Positions 53,473-64,000 of a stretch of 64,000 nucleotides of DNA are shown here, one piece after another. Numbering within the stretch: the stretch's first letter is position 1; each line of letters opens with the position of its first letter. A model generated the notes under the pieces. The model worked only from the letters and a program-made list of their open reading frames with translations, made no database searches and was not told where the DNA came from. This stretch comes from Spiroplasma_E sp902809815 (GTDB taxonomy: Bacteria > Bacillota_I > Bacilli_A > Mycoplasmatales > VBWQ01), in contig NZ_OZ034992.1 in assembly GCF_964030925.1 (NCBI RefSeq), forward strand, positions 744,001 through 808,000, read 5' to 3'. The position numbers and the translations under genes are program-made.

Positions 53473-53571
53473 TTATTTATTTTTATATATTCCATCAGTA
53501 GTTGTTGCATAAATAGTAAAATTATTAGAATTATAAATCAATTCATTAATTGAATTAAGTTTATTTTCATA
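53473..53571 (-). pseudogene. 3' fragment of a repeat-type surface protein gene
   Basis: 33 codons ending NNFTIYATTTDGIYKNK, open to the IS5 copy 8 border. The IYATTTDGIYK segment resembles a beta-propeller repeat strand. The rest of the gene is absent. Confidence 0.4.
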
Positions 53572-53882
53572 GGACATATTCCGTAATTAAATTTAATTAA
53601 TTGTCAATAAAATTGTTTTAAAACTATTTAGTGTTATTGAATATAGAAATAAATATTTTTTGAAAAAATAGTTTAAAAAATGAGTTTAAATTTTAAACAA
53701 AAAATTGTTAATAATATTTTTATATTAACTCGATAAAAATTTAAATTTTAAAAAAATATTAAAAATATTTTTTTTATTTTAATGGTTTTATTTTATTAAA
53801 AATTTCACAAAGTAAGTTAAATCTTAAGTACATAAGTCTAAATTTAGATTTTCTACATTTATTTACTAAAATTTTGAATCTT
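53572..53882 (-). mobile_element. IS5-type element, copy 8, 311-base remnant
   Basis: Only the left end and non-coding part plus the last codons of the transposase remain. It stops at IS3 copy E, and the rest of the IS5 is not found beyond it. An insertion followed by deletion is implied. One internal TTTTT has become AAAAA (53761). Confidence 0.85.
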
Positions 53883-55026
53883 GCCACTTGCCACTTGCCA
53901 CTTAGCCCTTTTTACTAGACCATTAATTTAAAAAACCTGAATGTATTCTAAAAACAATTGTGTTATATAATTAACACTAATTTTAACCTGAAAGGATTTT
54001 TATTAATGGATAAAATTAAACAAATAGCATTAGTAATTAACAAATTAAATATCAAAGAAAAAATTAAAATTATTGATGATTGTAAAAATCAATATTCAAT
54101 TAGAAACCTATGTCAATATCTTCAATTAAACAGATCAACATATTACTTTTTAAAAAATAAACAAAAACCTATTAAAAAAGAAGAAAATCATATTATTAAA
54201 TGCAATCATAAATATCAAAAAATATGCCAACTTTTAATCGAATTTCATTCTACAAGAAAAGGCAGAATTTATGGATATTTAAGAATTTTTTCAGCTTTTA
54301 AAGAGTGATTAAAACAAGAAAAAAATATCATTTTAAATATAGAATTATCAATAAAACAAATGCGAAAAATTATGAAAGAACACAATATTCAAGGATTAAA
54401 ACAAACTAAAAATAACTATCCTAAAAACAAAAAAAATCCAAATAAGTGAATACCTACAATGGATAAAGTAAACAAAGATTATAAAAGTACAACCTCTTCA
54501 AATCAAATTTGATCAATGGACACTAAACAAATAAATACTAAAGAAGGATGATTATATCTTTTTGTAATTATTGATTTTTATTCAAATAATGTTGTTAGTT
54601 ATAATATTGCTCCTAATAAATCATATCAGGATTTAATTCTTCCTGCTCTTGAAAAAATCAACAAACAATTTTCTTGAAATCAAGTAAAAAATGTTATTTT
54701 ACATTCAGATAACGCCAACGAATTTTATTGTCAGGATATCACAAAATGAGCAGAGGATAAACAAATAATTTTAAGCAAAAAACAACCTTATGATATTGGT
54801 GGTAATGTATTATCTGAAAACTGATTTTCTCATTTATCTCAAGAATGACTACCTAAAGGATCAAATCAATATTTATCCATCAATGAAGCTATAAATGATG
54901 TAAATCAATATGTTATGTTTTATAATTATGAAAGAATACATTCTAAATTTCTAAAACCACCAATTTTACAAATTAAAATTTAGAATTTTATATCAAAAAT
55001 GGTCCAGTAATTAAGGGCCAACCACC
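53883..55026 (+). mobile_element. IS3-type element, copy E, inside IS5 copy 8
   Basis: Three GCCACTT units (53883-53903); right tip ends 55026. Nested in IS5 sequence on the left only. Confidence 0.9.
54006..54983 (+). CDS. IS3-type DDE transposase (copy E)
   Basis: Intact 325-residue frame; coding sequence appears identical to the other copies. Confidence 0.88.
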
Positions 55027-55296
55027 GATTGCTAATAATTATTTTATTATTTCTTACCTTTAATATTTCTAACTTCTTTTAATTGTTTTTTGGTAAATCT
55101 TAATTTAAGTTTATATTTGCAAAAAATAATATACAATAAAAAATCTAAAAAAATGTGAATTACAATTACACTTTATCAAAATTATATATGTAATATGTAT
55201 TGTTTGCCTTTATTTATATTGTGATTCTTAGTTAGTTATGGTATTCTATTATGGTATTCTATATTAAAAGATGGTCTTGTAAGTGAGGTGTTTGTT
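55027..55296. other. Region between IS3 copy E and lgt
   Basis: On the minus strand a short open stretch ends KLRFTKKQLKEVRNIKGKK at about 55045. It has no clear start and is probably a gene tail. A 14-base direct repeat (TATGGTATTCTATT, twice at 55226-55261) lies just before lgt and may belong to its promoter. Confidence 0.35.
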
Positions 55297-56478
55297 ATGT
55301 TAAATTTAGATTTTGTTGGACCTCACGGCATTACTGATACTTATGGTGGATGGTTTCATGTTTATGCATTTGCTATTATGTCAGGTATTTTTGCTTCAAT
55401 TATTGCTTCTTGAGTAAAATTTAAACGTTATCGTGTTCCTACTGATTCTTTAGCATGATCAATAATATTTATTATTCCTGCTTCATTATTTGGTGCTAGT
55501 TTTCTTGGCAAGGATGATCCTAATAAGTCAATTAGTTTTTTTGAAAAATTTGCATTTTGAAAACCAGGGATGTCTATTCATGGTGGTGTTTTATTTGGCA
55601 TTATTGCTGGTGCAATTATTTTTTACTTTGTTGGTCGTAAGTATAAAATATCATTATGAATATATGGTGATTTAATTATTCCTAATATTTTATTAGGACA
55701 GGTATTAGGACGTTGAGGTAATTTCTTTAATCATGAATTACTTGGTAACGTTGTAAGTTATGATTCATTATCATGATTACCTGCTTTTATTCGTGATAAT
55801 TGTTTTAAATTAAATGGTGGACCAAGTGGCACTCCAGAAACTATTAATGGTGAAATTGTTTATCGTGCACCAATATTTCTTTATGAATCAATTGCTAATT
55901 TAGGATTATGATTAGTGATTACACTTGTTGTTCCAAATCTTGGTAAATGATTTGGTAAAAAGCCATGAAAAGTAGAGCCAGATAAGTTTCAATTTGATTT
56001 TAAAAATAATTTTAAATACTGAGGAAAAATAACTTTTAATCCAAAATATTGAAATAAAGTAAATCGTGACCCAAAACATTTGACTTGAACTAAAATGTGA
56101 AATGAAGTTTACTATTATAATCAAGTACCAAAAAATGTAGTAAATAAAGCATTAGCAGAAGTCAAACCTTCTGGTAAGAAAATTAATGATTATATAAATA
56201 AAAGCAAAAAACTTTATGAAATAAATAATCCACATCATTATCGAATGATGCATGCAGGTGTTCAAATGGGACTTTACTTTTTTGGATGAAATTTAATTAG
56301 ATTTATTTTAGAGTTACAGCGCCCACCAGAAGATTTATTTTTAATTAATCGTCCAATTCTTGATTATACAGTTTTATTATTGATTACTTTCTTTGGCCTG
56401 TTTCTAGCAATATTTGCACAATTTGTTGCAGCAAAATATTTACGTAGCGAAGGATGAACATATGAAAAAGAATATTAA
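55297..56478 (+). CDS. lgt: Prolipoprotein diacylglyceryl transferase
   Basis: 393 residues, polytopic membrane enzyme that adds diacylglycerol to the lipobox Cys of prolipoproteins. The signature GQVLGRWGNFFNHE (catalytic Arg and Asn) and SIHGGVLFG are present. Ribosome site GAGGTG. It is about 100 residues longer than the E. coli enzyme (291) because of a hydrophilic Lys/Trp/Tyr-rich segment at about residues 207-312, before the last spans (GVQMGLYFFGWNLIRFILEL). Read with many UGA Trp codons. Confidence 0.92.
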
Positions 56479-56490
56479 TAATATTCTTTT
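56466..56490 (+). terminator. Terminator overlapping the lgt stop
   Basis: AAAAGAATATT/AATATTCTTTT stem with a 3-base loop, followed by more T residues; it includes the TAA of lgt. Confidence 0.65.
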
Positions 56491-56601
56491 TTATTATTAA
56501 AATAATTATTATAACAGAAAATAAACTATTAAATAGATAATATTAATTAGATTTGGTGTTTTTGTTATAATATTTATATACTAATGTATGAGGTGAAATT
56601 A

Positions 56602-56910
56602 GTGTTAGCAGTAGTAAGTGATGATAGTAGTACTAATACCATTAAGTTTTTAGGTTTTGAGATTCCAATTACTACTTTTTTATATTCAATGGGTGGGTTA
56701 GCACTTTTGATTTTTCTGTTATTATTATCAATTTTATTAATAATGTATTTACGCAAAAGGATTTCTATTAAAGGATACTTAAGTTTAGAAAAAAAAGATT
56801 ATCAATTTGAAGATAAAATTTTGGAAATTGAACATGAAATTGCCAAATTACAAAGAAAATTTTATTCAAGTAAACATATTTCTAAAAAGACAAAAAAATA
56901 TTTTAACTAA
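56602..56910 (+). CDS. Single-span membrane protein with coiled tail (102 aa)
   Basis: GTG at 56602 is preferred because GAGGTG lies 6 bases upstream; an in-frame ATG at 56584 lacks a ribosome site. One span (SMGGLALLIFLLLLSILLIM) is followed by a charged coiled-coil helix (LEIEHEIAKLQRKFYSSK). It lies 19 bases before the next membrane protein gene; the two probably work together. Function unknown. Confidence 0.6.
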   Translation: MLAVVSDDSSTNTIKFLGFEIPITTFLYSMGGLALLIFLLLLSILLIMYLRKRISIKGYLSLEKKDYQFEDKILEIEHEIAKLQRKFYSSKHISKKTKKYFN

Positions 56911-56929
56911 TTAAATGTAGGTGATGTAT

Positions 56930-57988
56930 ATGTCTAAAATAAAATTTAAATTATTTGATAAATTTTTTTCACAAAAAAATAGGTTATCAGATAAAGAAGG
57001 TTATCAAAAATCAACTAATAATAACACTTATTTTAGCAATGTTGTACCACCAATTAATAAAAATAAAGAAAATATTCATAATTCTGATTTTAATGAAAAT
57101 GATTATAATGAAAAAAAATATGATGGTAAAAATATACAAGTTACTAGTTCTTATATAATACCTTTACAAGAAAAAAAGACAGTGCCGATCAATGAAAACT
57201 TTACTAAAGAAAAAGATATGTATTATGATCAACCACAAACATTTAATACTATGGAAATAGTTAGTTATAAAAATAGTTTTAAAATTCCAAAACCAATTAG
57301 CAGAGAAATTAAATCAGAGAAGCTAAAACAATTGATTTTATTATTTATTGGTGTTATGACATTAATTATTGCTTCAACTTTTATTGGTTTATATTTTGGT
57401 ATGATTAACATAAAAATTATTCCTCATCCTGTAATTACTATTCCATTAGCAATTATTGCTCTTACTATTATTTTAATTAATATTATTGAATTTGTGACAT
57501 TAAGAAGAGAAGTGGATTTATATATTGAAAGAACATTAAAAGGGTCACTATTACCTCCTAATTTTATAATTAGAAATTATCGTAAAATTCATGCTAACTT
57601 GATAATTATTAATTGAATAAGTATTAGTAGTTATATTGTTCTTGGTATTATTATTGGCATTATGTTTTTGATTAGTGGTCAGAAATTAACTTTTATTATT
57701 CAAAAATGAACAGTTAATGTTCCTGATATTATTAAAGATGCAATAACTTTAACAATTATTTTAGGTGTTATTTTCTTTATTCATATGATTAATATTGTTA
57801 TTTTTAAATTTCGTAAACGTAATATTATAAGTTATTATGGCTATGAAATTATTAATCCACAAGAGTTAAATCAATACAAAAAAAAGATAGATAGAATATG
57901 TATGATTATTACTATTGGTTTTACTGCTTTAATATTTTTTGCAATTGTTATTCCAATATTTGTATTAAAAAGAAGAAAGAAAAAGTAA
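56930..57988 (+). CDS. Four-pass membrane protein (352 aa), unknown
   Basis: ATG at 56930 with TAGGTG 7 bases before it. The N-terminal 125 residues are hydrophilic and Asn/Lys-rich (NTYFSNVVPPINKNKENIHN). Four spans follow (LILLFIGVMTLIIASTFIGL, PLAIIALTIILINIIEFV, ISSYIVLGIIIGIMFLI, LTIILGVIFFIHMINIVIF), then a fifth near the end (MIITIGFTALIFFAIVIPIF). The layout recalls the protein after holA (22388-23839). It ends 22 bases before IS5 copy 9. Confidence 0.65.
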
Positions 57989-58010
57989 AAAAATATTGAA
58001 TATTATCTAT

Positions 58011-59168
58011 AGACATATTCCGTAATTAAATTTTTTAAAAGTCAATTAATAATTTTAAAATTTATTTTATAATTTTGTTATTAACAATAAATTTAGAAAA
58101 GTGTTGATAAAAATGATTTTTGAAAATTTAAAAAAATTAAAAAATGAAGAATTTTACAGATATTTTGGTATAAAACGTTTTCATTTTAATGAAATGTTAG
58201 AAAAATTAATTGAAATAGAAAAATTAGAAAAAAATAAAGGTCGAAAAAATAAACTTTCAGTAGAAGAAAGATTAATGATGACTTTATTATACTGAAAAGA
58301 ATATTATACGTTTTTTCAAATGAGTATTAAATCTAAAATGAGCCCATCAAGTTGTTTTCGAAATATTACTTGAGTAGAAAATAAACTTAGTAACCACAAA
58401 GATTACCAATTTTTAAAAGAAAGATATAAATTAAAAATTGATAAAAAACAAGAAAATTCAAATGAATTTCAATTTTATTTAATTGATTCAACTGAGATTG
58501 AAATTGAAAGACCAACTAAAAAAAACTACAGTTAGAATATTTTTTTGGTAAAAGTTGAATGTATTCTATAAAATTTCAAATTGTATATGATTTTTTTAAT
58601 AAAAAAATTGTTGATATTTTTGCTGATAATGGTAAAGTGCATGATTTTCAAATATTAAAAAATTCAAATCTTGAATTTTCAGAAAAAACAATAATTATTG
58701 GTGATTTAGGATATCAAGGTATACAAAATATTTATAAAAATACAATAATACCAATTAAAAGAACTAAAAATAAAAAATTAACTAAACAAGAAAGAAAATA
58801 CAATAAGATTGTATCTAAAATTAGAATTAAAGTTGAACATGTCTTTGCTTGATTGAAAAGATTCAAAATTTTAGTAAATAAATGTAGAAAATCTAAATTT
58901 AGACTTATGTACTTAAGATTTAACTTACTTTGTGAAATTTTTAATAAAATAAAATCATTAAAATAAAAAAAATATTAAAAATATTTTTTTAAAATTTAAA
59001 TTTTTATCGAGTTAATATAAAAATATTATTAACAATTTTTTGTTTAAAATGTAAACTCATTTTTTAAACTATTTTTTCAAAAAATATTTATTTCTATATT
59101 CAATAACACTAAATAGTTTTAAAACAATTTTATTGACAATTAATTAAATTTAATTACGGAATATGTCC
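58011..59168 (+). mobile_element. IS5-type element, copy 9
   Basis: Plus-strand, both ends intact (AGACATATTCCG at 58011, CGGAATATGTCC ending 59168) and a TAT duplication (58008-58010, 59169-59171). Confidence 0.92.
58101..58966 (+). CDS. IS5-family transposase, two frames (copy 9)
   Basis: The upstream frame and downstream frame are open with the eight-A run (58517-58524) at the join. A Ser to Phe change occurs in the YFSGK segment. Apart from this it looks active. Confidence 0.8.
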
Positions 59169-59446
59169 TATATATAATTAGAGTGTGTCATTAAATAAAA
59201 TATTTTATGTAATAAAGATTATTTTTAAATAAAAACTAATTTGTATTATGTAAATATTTTTTTATTAAATAGTTAAATTTAAAAAAGTAAGTATTTATTT
59301 ACAATATTTAATTAGTTAATAAACTTTTTATAAATTTAATGTATTATTAACTTGTATAAAATATTGAATCCAAAAAATCAAATAAAAAAAGTAAAATGGG
59401 AAATATGAGAAATTTATAAGGATAGAGTCCAAAGGAGAATTAAGTT
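59169..59446. other. AT-rich gap upstream of the DUF285 gene
   Basis: No gene seen. AAAGGAG at 59431-59437 is the ribosome site for the ATG at 59447; promoter elements cannot be picked with confidence in this sequence. Confidence 0.4.
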
Positions 59447-60379
59447 ATGAAAAAATTATTAACAACATTAAGTTTTTTTAACAGTTGCAACAACCACAGG
59501 AAATTTAACGAATTTCTTAAACTCAACTATACAAAAAAATAATATTACAACTAACTATATTCAAAATAAAACTCAACAAGATACAATTTACATTGATGAA
59601 GATGGAAAAGAACAAACAACTAATGCACATGATTTATTACTTATAAAAACTAAAGAAGTTATTCAAATTGGATTTATAAAAATGAACAAGAGCAGGTTCA
59701 GGTAGTTAGAATGCCAGTAACAGTTGAGAAAGTACCTAATCAATTACCACCAGAAATCACATCTTTAAAAAATATGTTTTCTAGTGCTTTTGGTTTTACT
59801 GAAAAATTTAATCAAGATATTTCATCTTGAAATACTTCAAATGTAAAAGATATGAGTTATATGTTTTATGGTGCTATGTTATTTAATCAAGATCTTTCAA
59901 ACTGAGATACTTCAAAAGTAACAAATATGTCATGTATGTTTCAAGGTGCACAGCAATTTAATCAAGATATTTCATCTTGAATTACTTCAAATGTAAAAGA
60001 TATGAGTAGTATGTTTTCTAGTGCTATATCTTTTAATCAAAATATTGGAAAATGAGATACTTCTAATGTAACAAATATGTCAGCTATGTTTGAAGGTGCA
60101 AAGCAATTTAATCAAAATATTGGAAAATGAGATACTTCAAAAGTAAAATCTATGGGTTTTATGTTTAGCAATGTTTTTGATTGATTTTCAATATTTAATC
60201 AAAATATATCAGAATGAAATGTATCTAATGTAGAAGATATGAGTTATATGTTTTATAATGCTAAAGATTTTAATCAAGATCTTTCAAAATGAAATGTAGA
60301 AAAAGTAACAGAACATAAAAATTTTAGTGTTAATTCAGGAATTGATAATCCTAACAAATTACCAAAATTTAAAAATTAA
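59447..60379 (+). pseudogene. DUF285 (BspA-like) repeat surface protein, two frameshifts
   Basis: A signal peptide begins MKKLLTTLSF and, after a one-base excess in a run of seven T (59473-59479), continues LTVATTTGNLTNFLNST. A second shift near 59678 (a lost T in GGATTTAT) is needed to reach KNEQEQVQVVRMPVTVEKVP. Then come about seven 25-residue repeats of the type FNQDISSWNTSNVKDMSYMF (UGA as Trp), to TAA 60377. DUF285 proteins are surface or secreted repeat proteins common in mollicutes. Either decay or switching by slippage would explain it. Confidence 0.8.
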
Positions 60380-60394
60380 TTCATTAAAATTTGT

Positions 60395-60595
60395 TATATA
60401 ATTTCTTGTTAGTTATAAGTAATTTTTTCTTTGATTAATATATTATAAAGCGTGTTATATGAAACTTTTATTTTTTTCATTAATTATTTTTTTAAAAAAT
60501 GTTGAAAATTTAAATTATAAATTTGTATTTCTCTTTTACTTTTGGAAAATTTTACTTGATAACTAATAGGAAGTTGTCACTAAATAATGATAAAT
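60395..60595 (-). pseudogene. Internally deleted IS1202-type remnant
   Basis: On the minus strand the segment from 60595 matches 36457-36505 (TTTAGTGA...CCTATTAGTTATC...AAGTAAAA). It then jumps to the equivalent of 36790-36890 (TTTCAACATTTT, then AAAGTTTCATATAACACGCT). About 280 bases of the transposase 5' region are missing between the two. Confidence 0.6.
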
Positions 60596-60628
60596 TTTAA
60601 AAAATGTTTTCATTTATTTTTTTGATGT

Positions 60629-60705
60629 TATAATTATTCACATTAACTAAAAATAGTACTTAAAAACTTTAATGAGTGTTTGCTCATTATAGTTTTTTTT
60701 ATTTT
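60629..60705 (+). promoter_or_regulatory. Promoter followed by terminator-like hairpin
   Basis: TATAAT (60629-60634), then stem ACTTTAATGAG/CTCATTATAGT (60667-60693) and eight T residues; the broken gene at 60801 follows. Confidence 0.5.
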
Positions 60706-60843
60706 TAGTTAATTTTAATAAAAGTAAGGCATTTGTTTATTTTTAGTTTAAAGTTTACAATTAGAAAATTCGAGAATATATAGATAGGATGAGAAAGTAA
60801 ATGCCAAAAAAAATCAAAATAGAGGAAGACAAAAAACTTTAAT

Positions 60844-62001
60844 GGACATATTCCGTAATTAAATTTAATTAATTGTCAATAAAATTGTTTTAAAACTATT
60901 TAGTGTTATTGAATATAGAAATAAATATTTTTTGAAAAAATAGTTTAAAAAATGAGTTTACATTTTAAACAAAAAATTGTTAATAATATTTTTATATTAA
61001 CTCGATAAAAATTTAAATTTTAAAAAAATATTTTTAATATTTTTTTTATTTTAATGGTTTTATTTTATTAAAAATTTCACAAAGTAAGTTAAATCTTAAG
61101 TACATAAGTCTAAATTTAGATTTTCTACATTTATTTACTAAAATTTTGAATCTTTTCAATCAAGCAAAGACATGTTCAACTTTAATTCTAATTTTAGATA
61201 CAATCTTATTGTATTTTCTTTCTTGTTTAGTTAATTTTTTATTTTTAGTTCTTTTAATTGGTATTATTGTATTTTTATAAATATTTTGTATACCTTGATA
61301 TCCTAAATCACCAATAATTATTGTTTTTTCTGAAAATTCAAGATTTGAATTTTTTAATATTTGAAAATCATGCACTTTACCATTATCAGCAAAAATATCA
61401 ACAATTTTTTTATTAAAAAAATCATATACAATTTGAAATTTTATAGAATACATTCAACTTTTACCAGAAAAATATTCTAACTGTAGTTTTTTTTAGTTGG
61501 TCTTTCAATTTCAATCTCAGTTGAATCAATTAAATAAAATTAAAATTCATTTGAATTTTCTTGTTTTTTATCAATTTTTAATTTATATCTTTCTTTTAAA
61601 AATTGGTAATCTTTGTGGTTACTAAGTTTATTTTCTACTCAAGTAATATTTCGAAAACAACTTGATGGGCTCATTTTAGATTTAATACTCATTTGAAAAA
61701 AAGTATAATATTCTTTTCAGTATAATAAAGTCATCATTAATCTTTCTACTACTGAAAGTTTATTTTTTCGACCTTTATTTTTTTCTAATTTTTCTATTTC
61801 AATTAATTTTTCTAACATTTCATTAAAATGAAAACGTTTTATACCAAAATATCTGTAAAATTCTTCATTTTTTAATTTTTTTAAATTTTCAAAAATCATT
61901 TTTATCAACACTTTTCTAAATTTATTGTTAATAACAAAATTATAAAATAAATTTTAAAATTATTAATTGACTTTTAAAAAATTTAATTACGGAATATGTC
62001 T
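60844..62001 (-). mobile_element. IS5-type element, copy 10
   Basis: Both ends intact with an AAT duplication (60841-60843, 62002-62004). Confidence 0.92.
61046..61911 (-). CDS. IS5-family transposase, two frames (copy 10)
   Basis: Both frames and the eight-A run are intact, with one Glu to Val change (LSVVERLMM) in the upstream frame. Confidence 0.8.
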
Positions 62002-63153
62002 AATAAATAGTCCAAGTATTACTGAAATGCAAAATTTAAAACTAATAGAATTAGAATTAAAAGAATTAGAAAAAGAAAAAGAAGAAAGTACTATTAATGA
62101 AGAAAAAAAATATTCATATTCCTTATCAAAATTTAGTTGAGGAAATTACTAATTTTAATGATTTAGCAACTGAGATTACTATTAATACTATTAAACAAAA
62201 GGGTTAGATTGAAGAAAAAGAGAAATAGAATTAAAAGCAAAAATTGATTCTTTACGTACCCAATCATTTAATATTTTTGGTGTTTATAATGTTTGACTAA
62301 TTCAAGAAGTATTAAATAAAGAACCACATTGATGAAATCGTTTTACTAATGCCAGAGAACAATGAAAACAGCTTACAAGTAAAATAAATAATATAACAAA
62401 AGAAGAATTTATAGTTAGAAATTTATGTAGTAATAGTATTGGTGATGTTGAACAAACAGAATTGAGAAGAAAACAATTGAGAAAACAATTTAAAAATATT
62501 AGTTTTGGACATTTTAGTAGAGAAAAATATTATTTATTATTTCAAGATTGAAATACCATTATAAATAAATTACAAAATGAATGCGATCAATTAAGTCAAG
62601 AAAAAACGGAAATGATACTTTTTTAATAAAGACGGTGGGTAATGCCAACAATAATATTAGCAATAATAAAGTATTAGAAATAATTAAAGAAGTTTTTCCT
62701 TTGTCAAAAACTGAAATTTCATTAGAAAATAATAAAGCAGAAGAAATACAAGTAAGTGATGAAGAAAATTTAAAAAAACAACTTGCAGAAGAAAATCAAA
62801 AAAGTAAAGAAACAATGGAAACAAAAAAAGATGAAATAATTAAAAAAACTAGATCTTTAAAGAAAACAAATAAAGAACTAAATACTAGTATAGATATTTG
62901 AAGTCAAAGATTAAAAAAATTAAAAAAACAATTTAATGATTATGAAAATAAGCATGGAATGAGTTTAAAACTTAAAGAAATAAATATTAGAATAATAACA
63001 TTAGAAGCAAAATTAACTGCACTTTTAGAAAAAAAATCAATTTAAAATAAAATGATATCGTGAATTACCTTCTAAGTTTGAAGTAGGAGAATATGTTATT
63101 AATGAAAATGATTTAGAAAATGATTTAGAAAATGCAAAAAAATAGGAATCCCA

Positions 63154-63618
63154 ATGTTATATGAAAAAGATCTTAAGCAATTATTAGAAAAATATAAAAT
63201 TACAATTAAAAATAAAAAATATAAAATTGATAATGATAATGGTAGTATTGTTGTTGCTGGTGTCAAGAAATTTGAATTAAAATTAGGAAATTATGGTGGT
63301 AGTTTTGAAATTCCTACTTTATTGCAAATTCCTAGTTTTTCTCAAAATGGTAATAGCAATATTCTAGTGAGTGGTAATAATACTGTTAATGGTAATCAAT
63401 CAGGATCATTATCAGAAAGTGGTGATGTTACTGATGGTAGTTCATCATTTAGTAATTATTCACGATCATTATCAGAAAGTGGTGGTACTACTGATAGTGA
63501 ACATGATAATGATGATAAAGAAACTTTATCAATATTTACTAGTTCAGAAACTTGTAATAATGGTATGTTAGATCAGACAATGTTAGAAACTAAAAATAAT
63601 GTAGGTTCTTCTTTATAA
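63154..63618 (+). CDS. Ser/Gly-rich repeat protein (154 aa)
   Basis: TAGGAATCCC is a weak ribosome site 8 bases after the preceding stop. The N-terminal half is basic with beta-like strands (IVVAGVKKFELKLGNYGGSF). The second half holds two copies of a SRSLSESGGTTD-type unit (SGSLSESGDVTDGSSSFSNY and the next) and an acidic HDNDDKE stretch. No signal peptide. Function unknown; it continues the gene order of the broken coiled-coil gene. Confidence 0.55.
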   Translation: MLYEKDLKQLLEKYKITIKNKKYKIDNDNGSIVVAGVKKFELKLGNYGGSFEIPTLLQIPSFSQNGNSNILVSGNNTVNGNQSGSLSESGDVTDGSSSFSNYSRSLSESGGTTDSEHDNDDKETLSIFTSSETCNNGMLDQTMLETKNNVGSSL

Positions 63619-63626
63619 ATAAATTA

Positions 63627-63669
63627 AAAAGAATGAGTTTTAATTAATTTTAATTAAACTCATTCTTTT
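63627..63669. terminator. Bidirectional terminator
   Basis: A 20-bp stem starting AAAAGAATGAG and ending CTCATTCTTTT, between two convergent genes. Confidence 0.8.
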
Positions 63670-63705
63670 AACTTTTTTTCTTTTTAATATTTTATAAAAT
63701 ATAGT

Positions 63706-64000
63706 CTATAAAATATCTTTATGAATAGTATTTTTTACATTAGATTGATTATCAATTATTACCCATTCATCTTCTTTGTTTATTTCTGATTTAGCATCAT
63801 TTAGCATATCATATTGTTCTTCAACATTTATTTCTGATTTAGCATCATTTAGCATATCATATTGTTCTTCAACATTTATTTCTGATTTAGCATCATTTAG
63901 CATATCATATTGTTCTTCAACATTTTTGCTATTGTTATTATCTAAAATTATTTGATTAATTTTAGTTGCATCATCTAATATCATATTATATTCACATTTA
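63706..64000 (-). CDS. Protein with three 16-residue repeats, 5' end outside window
   Basis: Open from the window edge; the ATG at 63984 is internal to a frame that continues upstream (KCEYNM). The body contains three tandem copies of NVEEQYDMLNDAKSEI, helical and acidic. It ends WVIIDNQSNVKNTIHKDIL. Such perfect recent repeats occur in mollicute surface or host-interaction proteins, but no function can be assigned. Confidence 0.55.
   Translation of the reverse strand, partial: KCEYNMILDDATKINQIILDNNNSKNVEEQYDMLNDAKSEINVEEQYDMLNDAKSEINVEEQYDMLNDAKSEINKEDEWVIIDNQSNVKNTIHKDIL
63781..63924 (-). repeat. Three perfect 48-bp tandem repeats
   Basis: Units start at 63781, 63829 and 63877, in frame with the coding sequence, each giving 16 residues. 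Near identity at the DNA level shows recent expansion. Confidence 0.9.

Larger units (their letters stand above)
60801..63145 (+). pseudogene. Long coiled-coil protein gene, broken by IS5 copy 10 and frameshifts
   Basis: Start MPKKIKIEEDKKL with AGGATGAG upstream, cut by the IS at 60844. It continues at 62002 with SPSITEMQNLKLIELELKEL. After shifts near 62108 and 62205 it reads REIELKAKIDSLRTQSFNIF and WNRFTNAREQWKQLTSKINN. After another near 62620 it reads KQLAEENQKSKETMETKKDE, and after a last near 63046, WYRELPSKFEVGEYVINEND. The parts are helical, Lys/Glu-rich and partly coiled coil. No family is recognised. Confidence 0.55.

Noticed and set aside
63371..63571. Plus-strand second frame within the Ser/Gly-rich gene
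   Set aside because: Frame-shifted shadow of the repeat region with no ribosome site.

Overview
The window reads as a Spiroplasma (Mollicutes) chromosome, most like the IS- and virus-rich citri/melliferum/kunkelii/poulsonii type. It is very AT-rich, UGA must be read as tryptophan (code 4) to keep glyS, dnaG, rpoD, fmt, lepA and lgt open, and every gene cluster is split by insertion sequences. Species is not determined.

Housekeeping blocks. (1) 1-6784: 3' end of glyS, dnaG, rpoD, a Nif3-like gene, a small gene with a double-glycine leader, a frameshifted radC and lemA. (2) 21433-23880: holA and a four-pass membrane protein. (3) 28103-34243: ilvA-type threonine ammonia-lyase, rpsT on the other strand, two small conserved genes, a DUF2779 nuclease overlapping fmt, and an ECF S-component-like protein. 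(4) 48068-49981: lepA. (5) 55297-57988: lgt and two membrane proteins.

Accessory blocks. 7992-21217 is a tailed-phage-like prophage remnant. An early module on + (small proteins, RHH protein, RecB-like exonuclease, RecT, RuvC-like resolvase, DUF3800 protein) converges on a structural module on - (TerL, portal, a 972-residue structural protein, a membrane protein). 40932-47885 holds a decayed second copy of the structural module. 34287-39779 and 50028-53571 hold accessory and possibly plasmid-derived genes. 59447-64000 holds a DUF285 surface protein pseudogene, a broken coiled-coil gene and two repeat proteins.

Mobile elements. Five near-identical IS3-type elements (about 1.15 kb, single-ORF DDE transposase) each carry three or four copies of a 7-bp repeat at the left tip. 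Ten whole or partial IS5-type elements (about 1.16 kb, two ORFs joined by a probable -1 frameshift, 3-bp target duplications) are present. One IS1202/ISNCY-type element carries a stop in its transposase and a passenger gene, and a small internally deleted relative lies at 60395. Many host genes are broken by these insertions or by homopolymer frameshifts.

The most interesting candidates are the double-glycine-leader peptide gene at 4969; the DUF3800 gene, whose leader has a terminator hairpin with a loop exactly complementary to the gene's ribosome-binding region and which is followed by a three-way-junction-like RNA; and the heptamer arrays at the IS3 tips.
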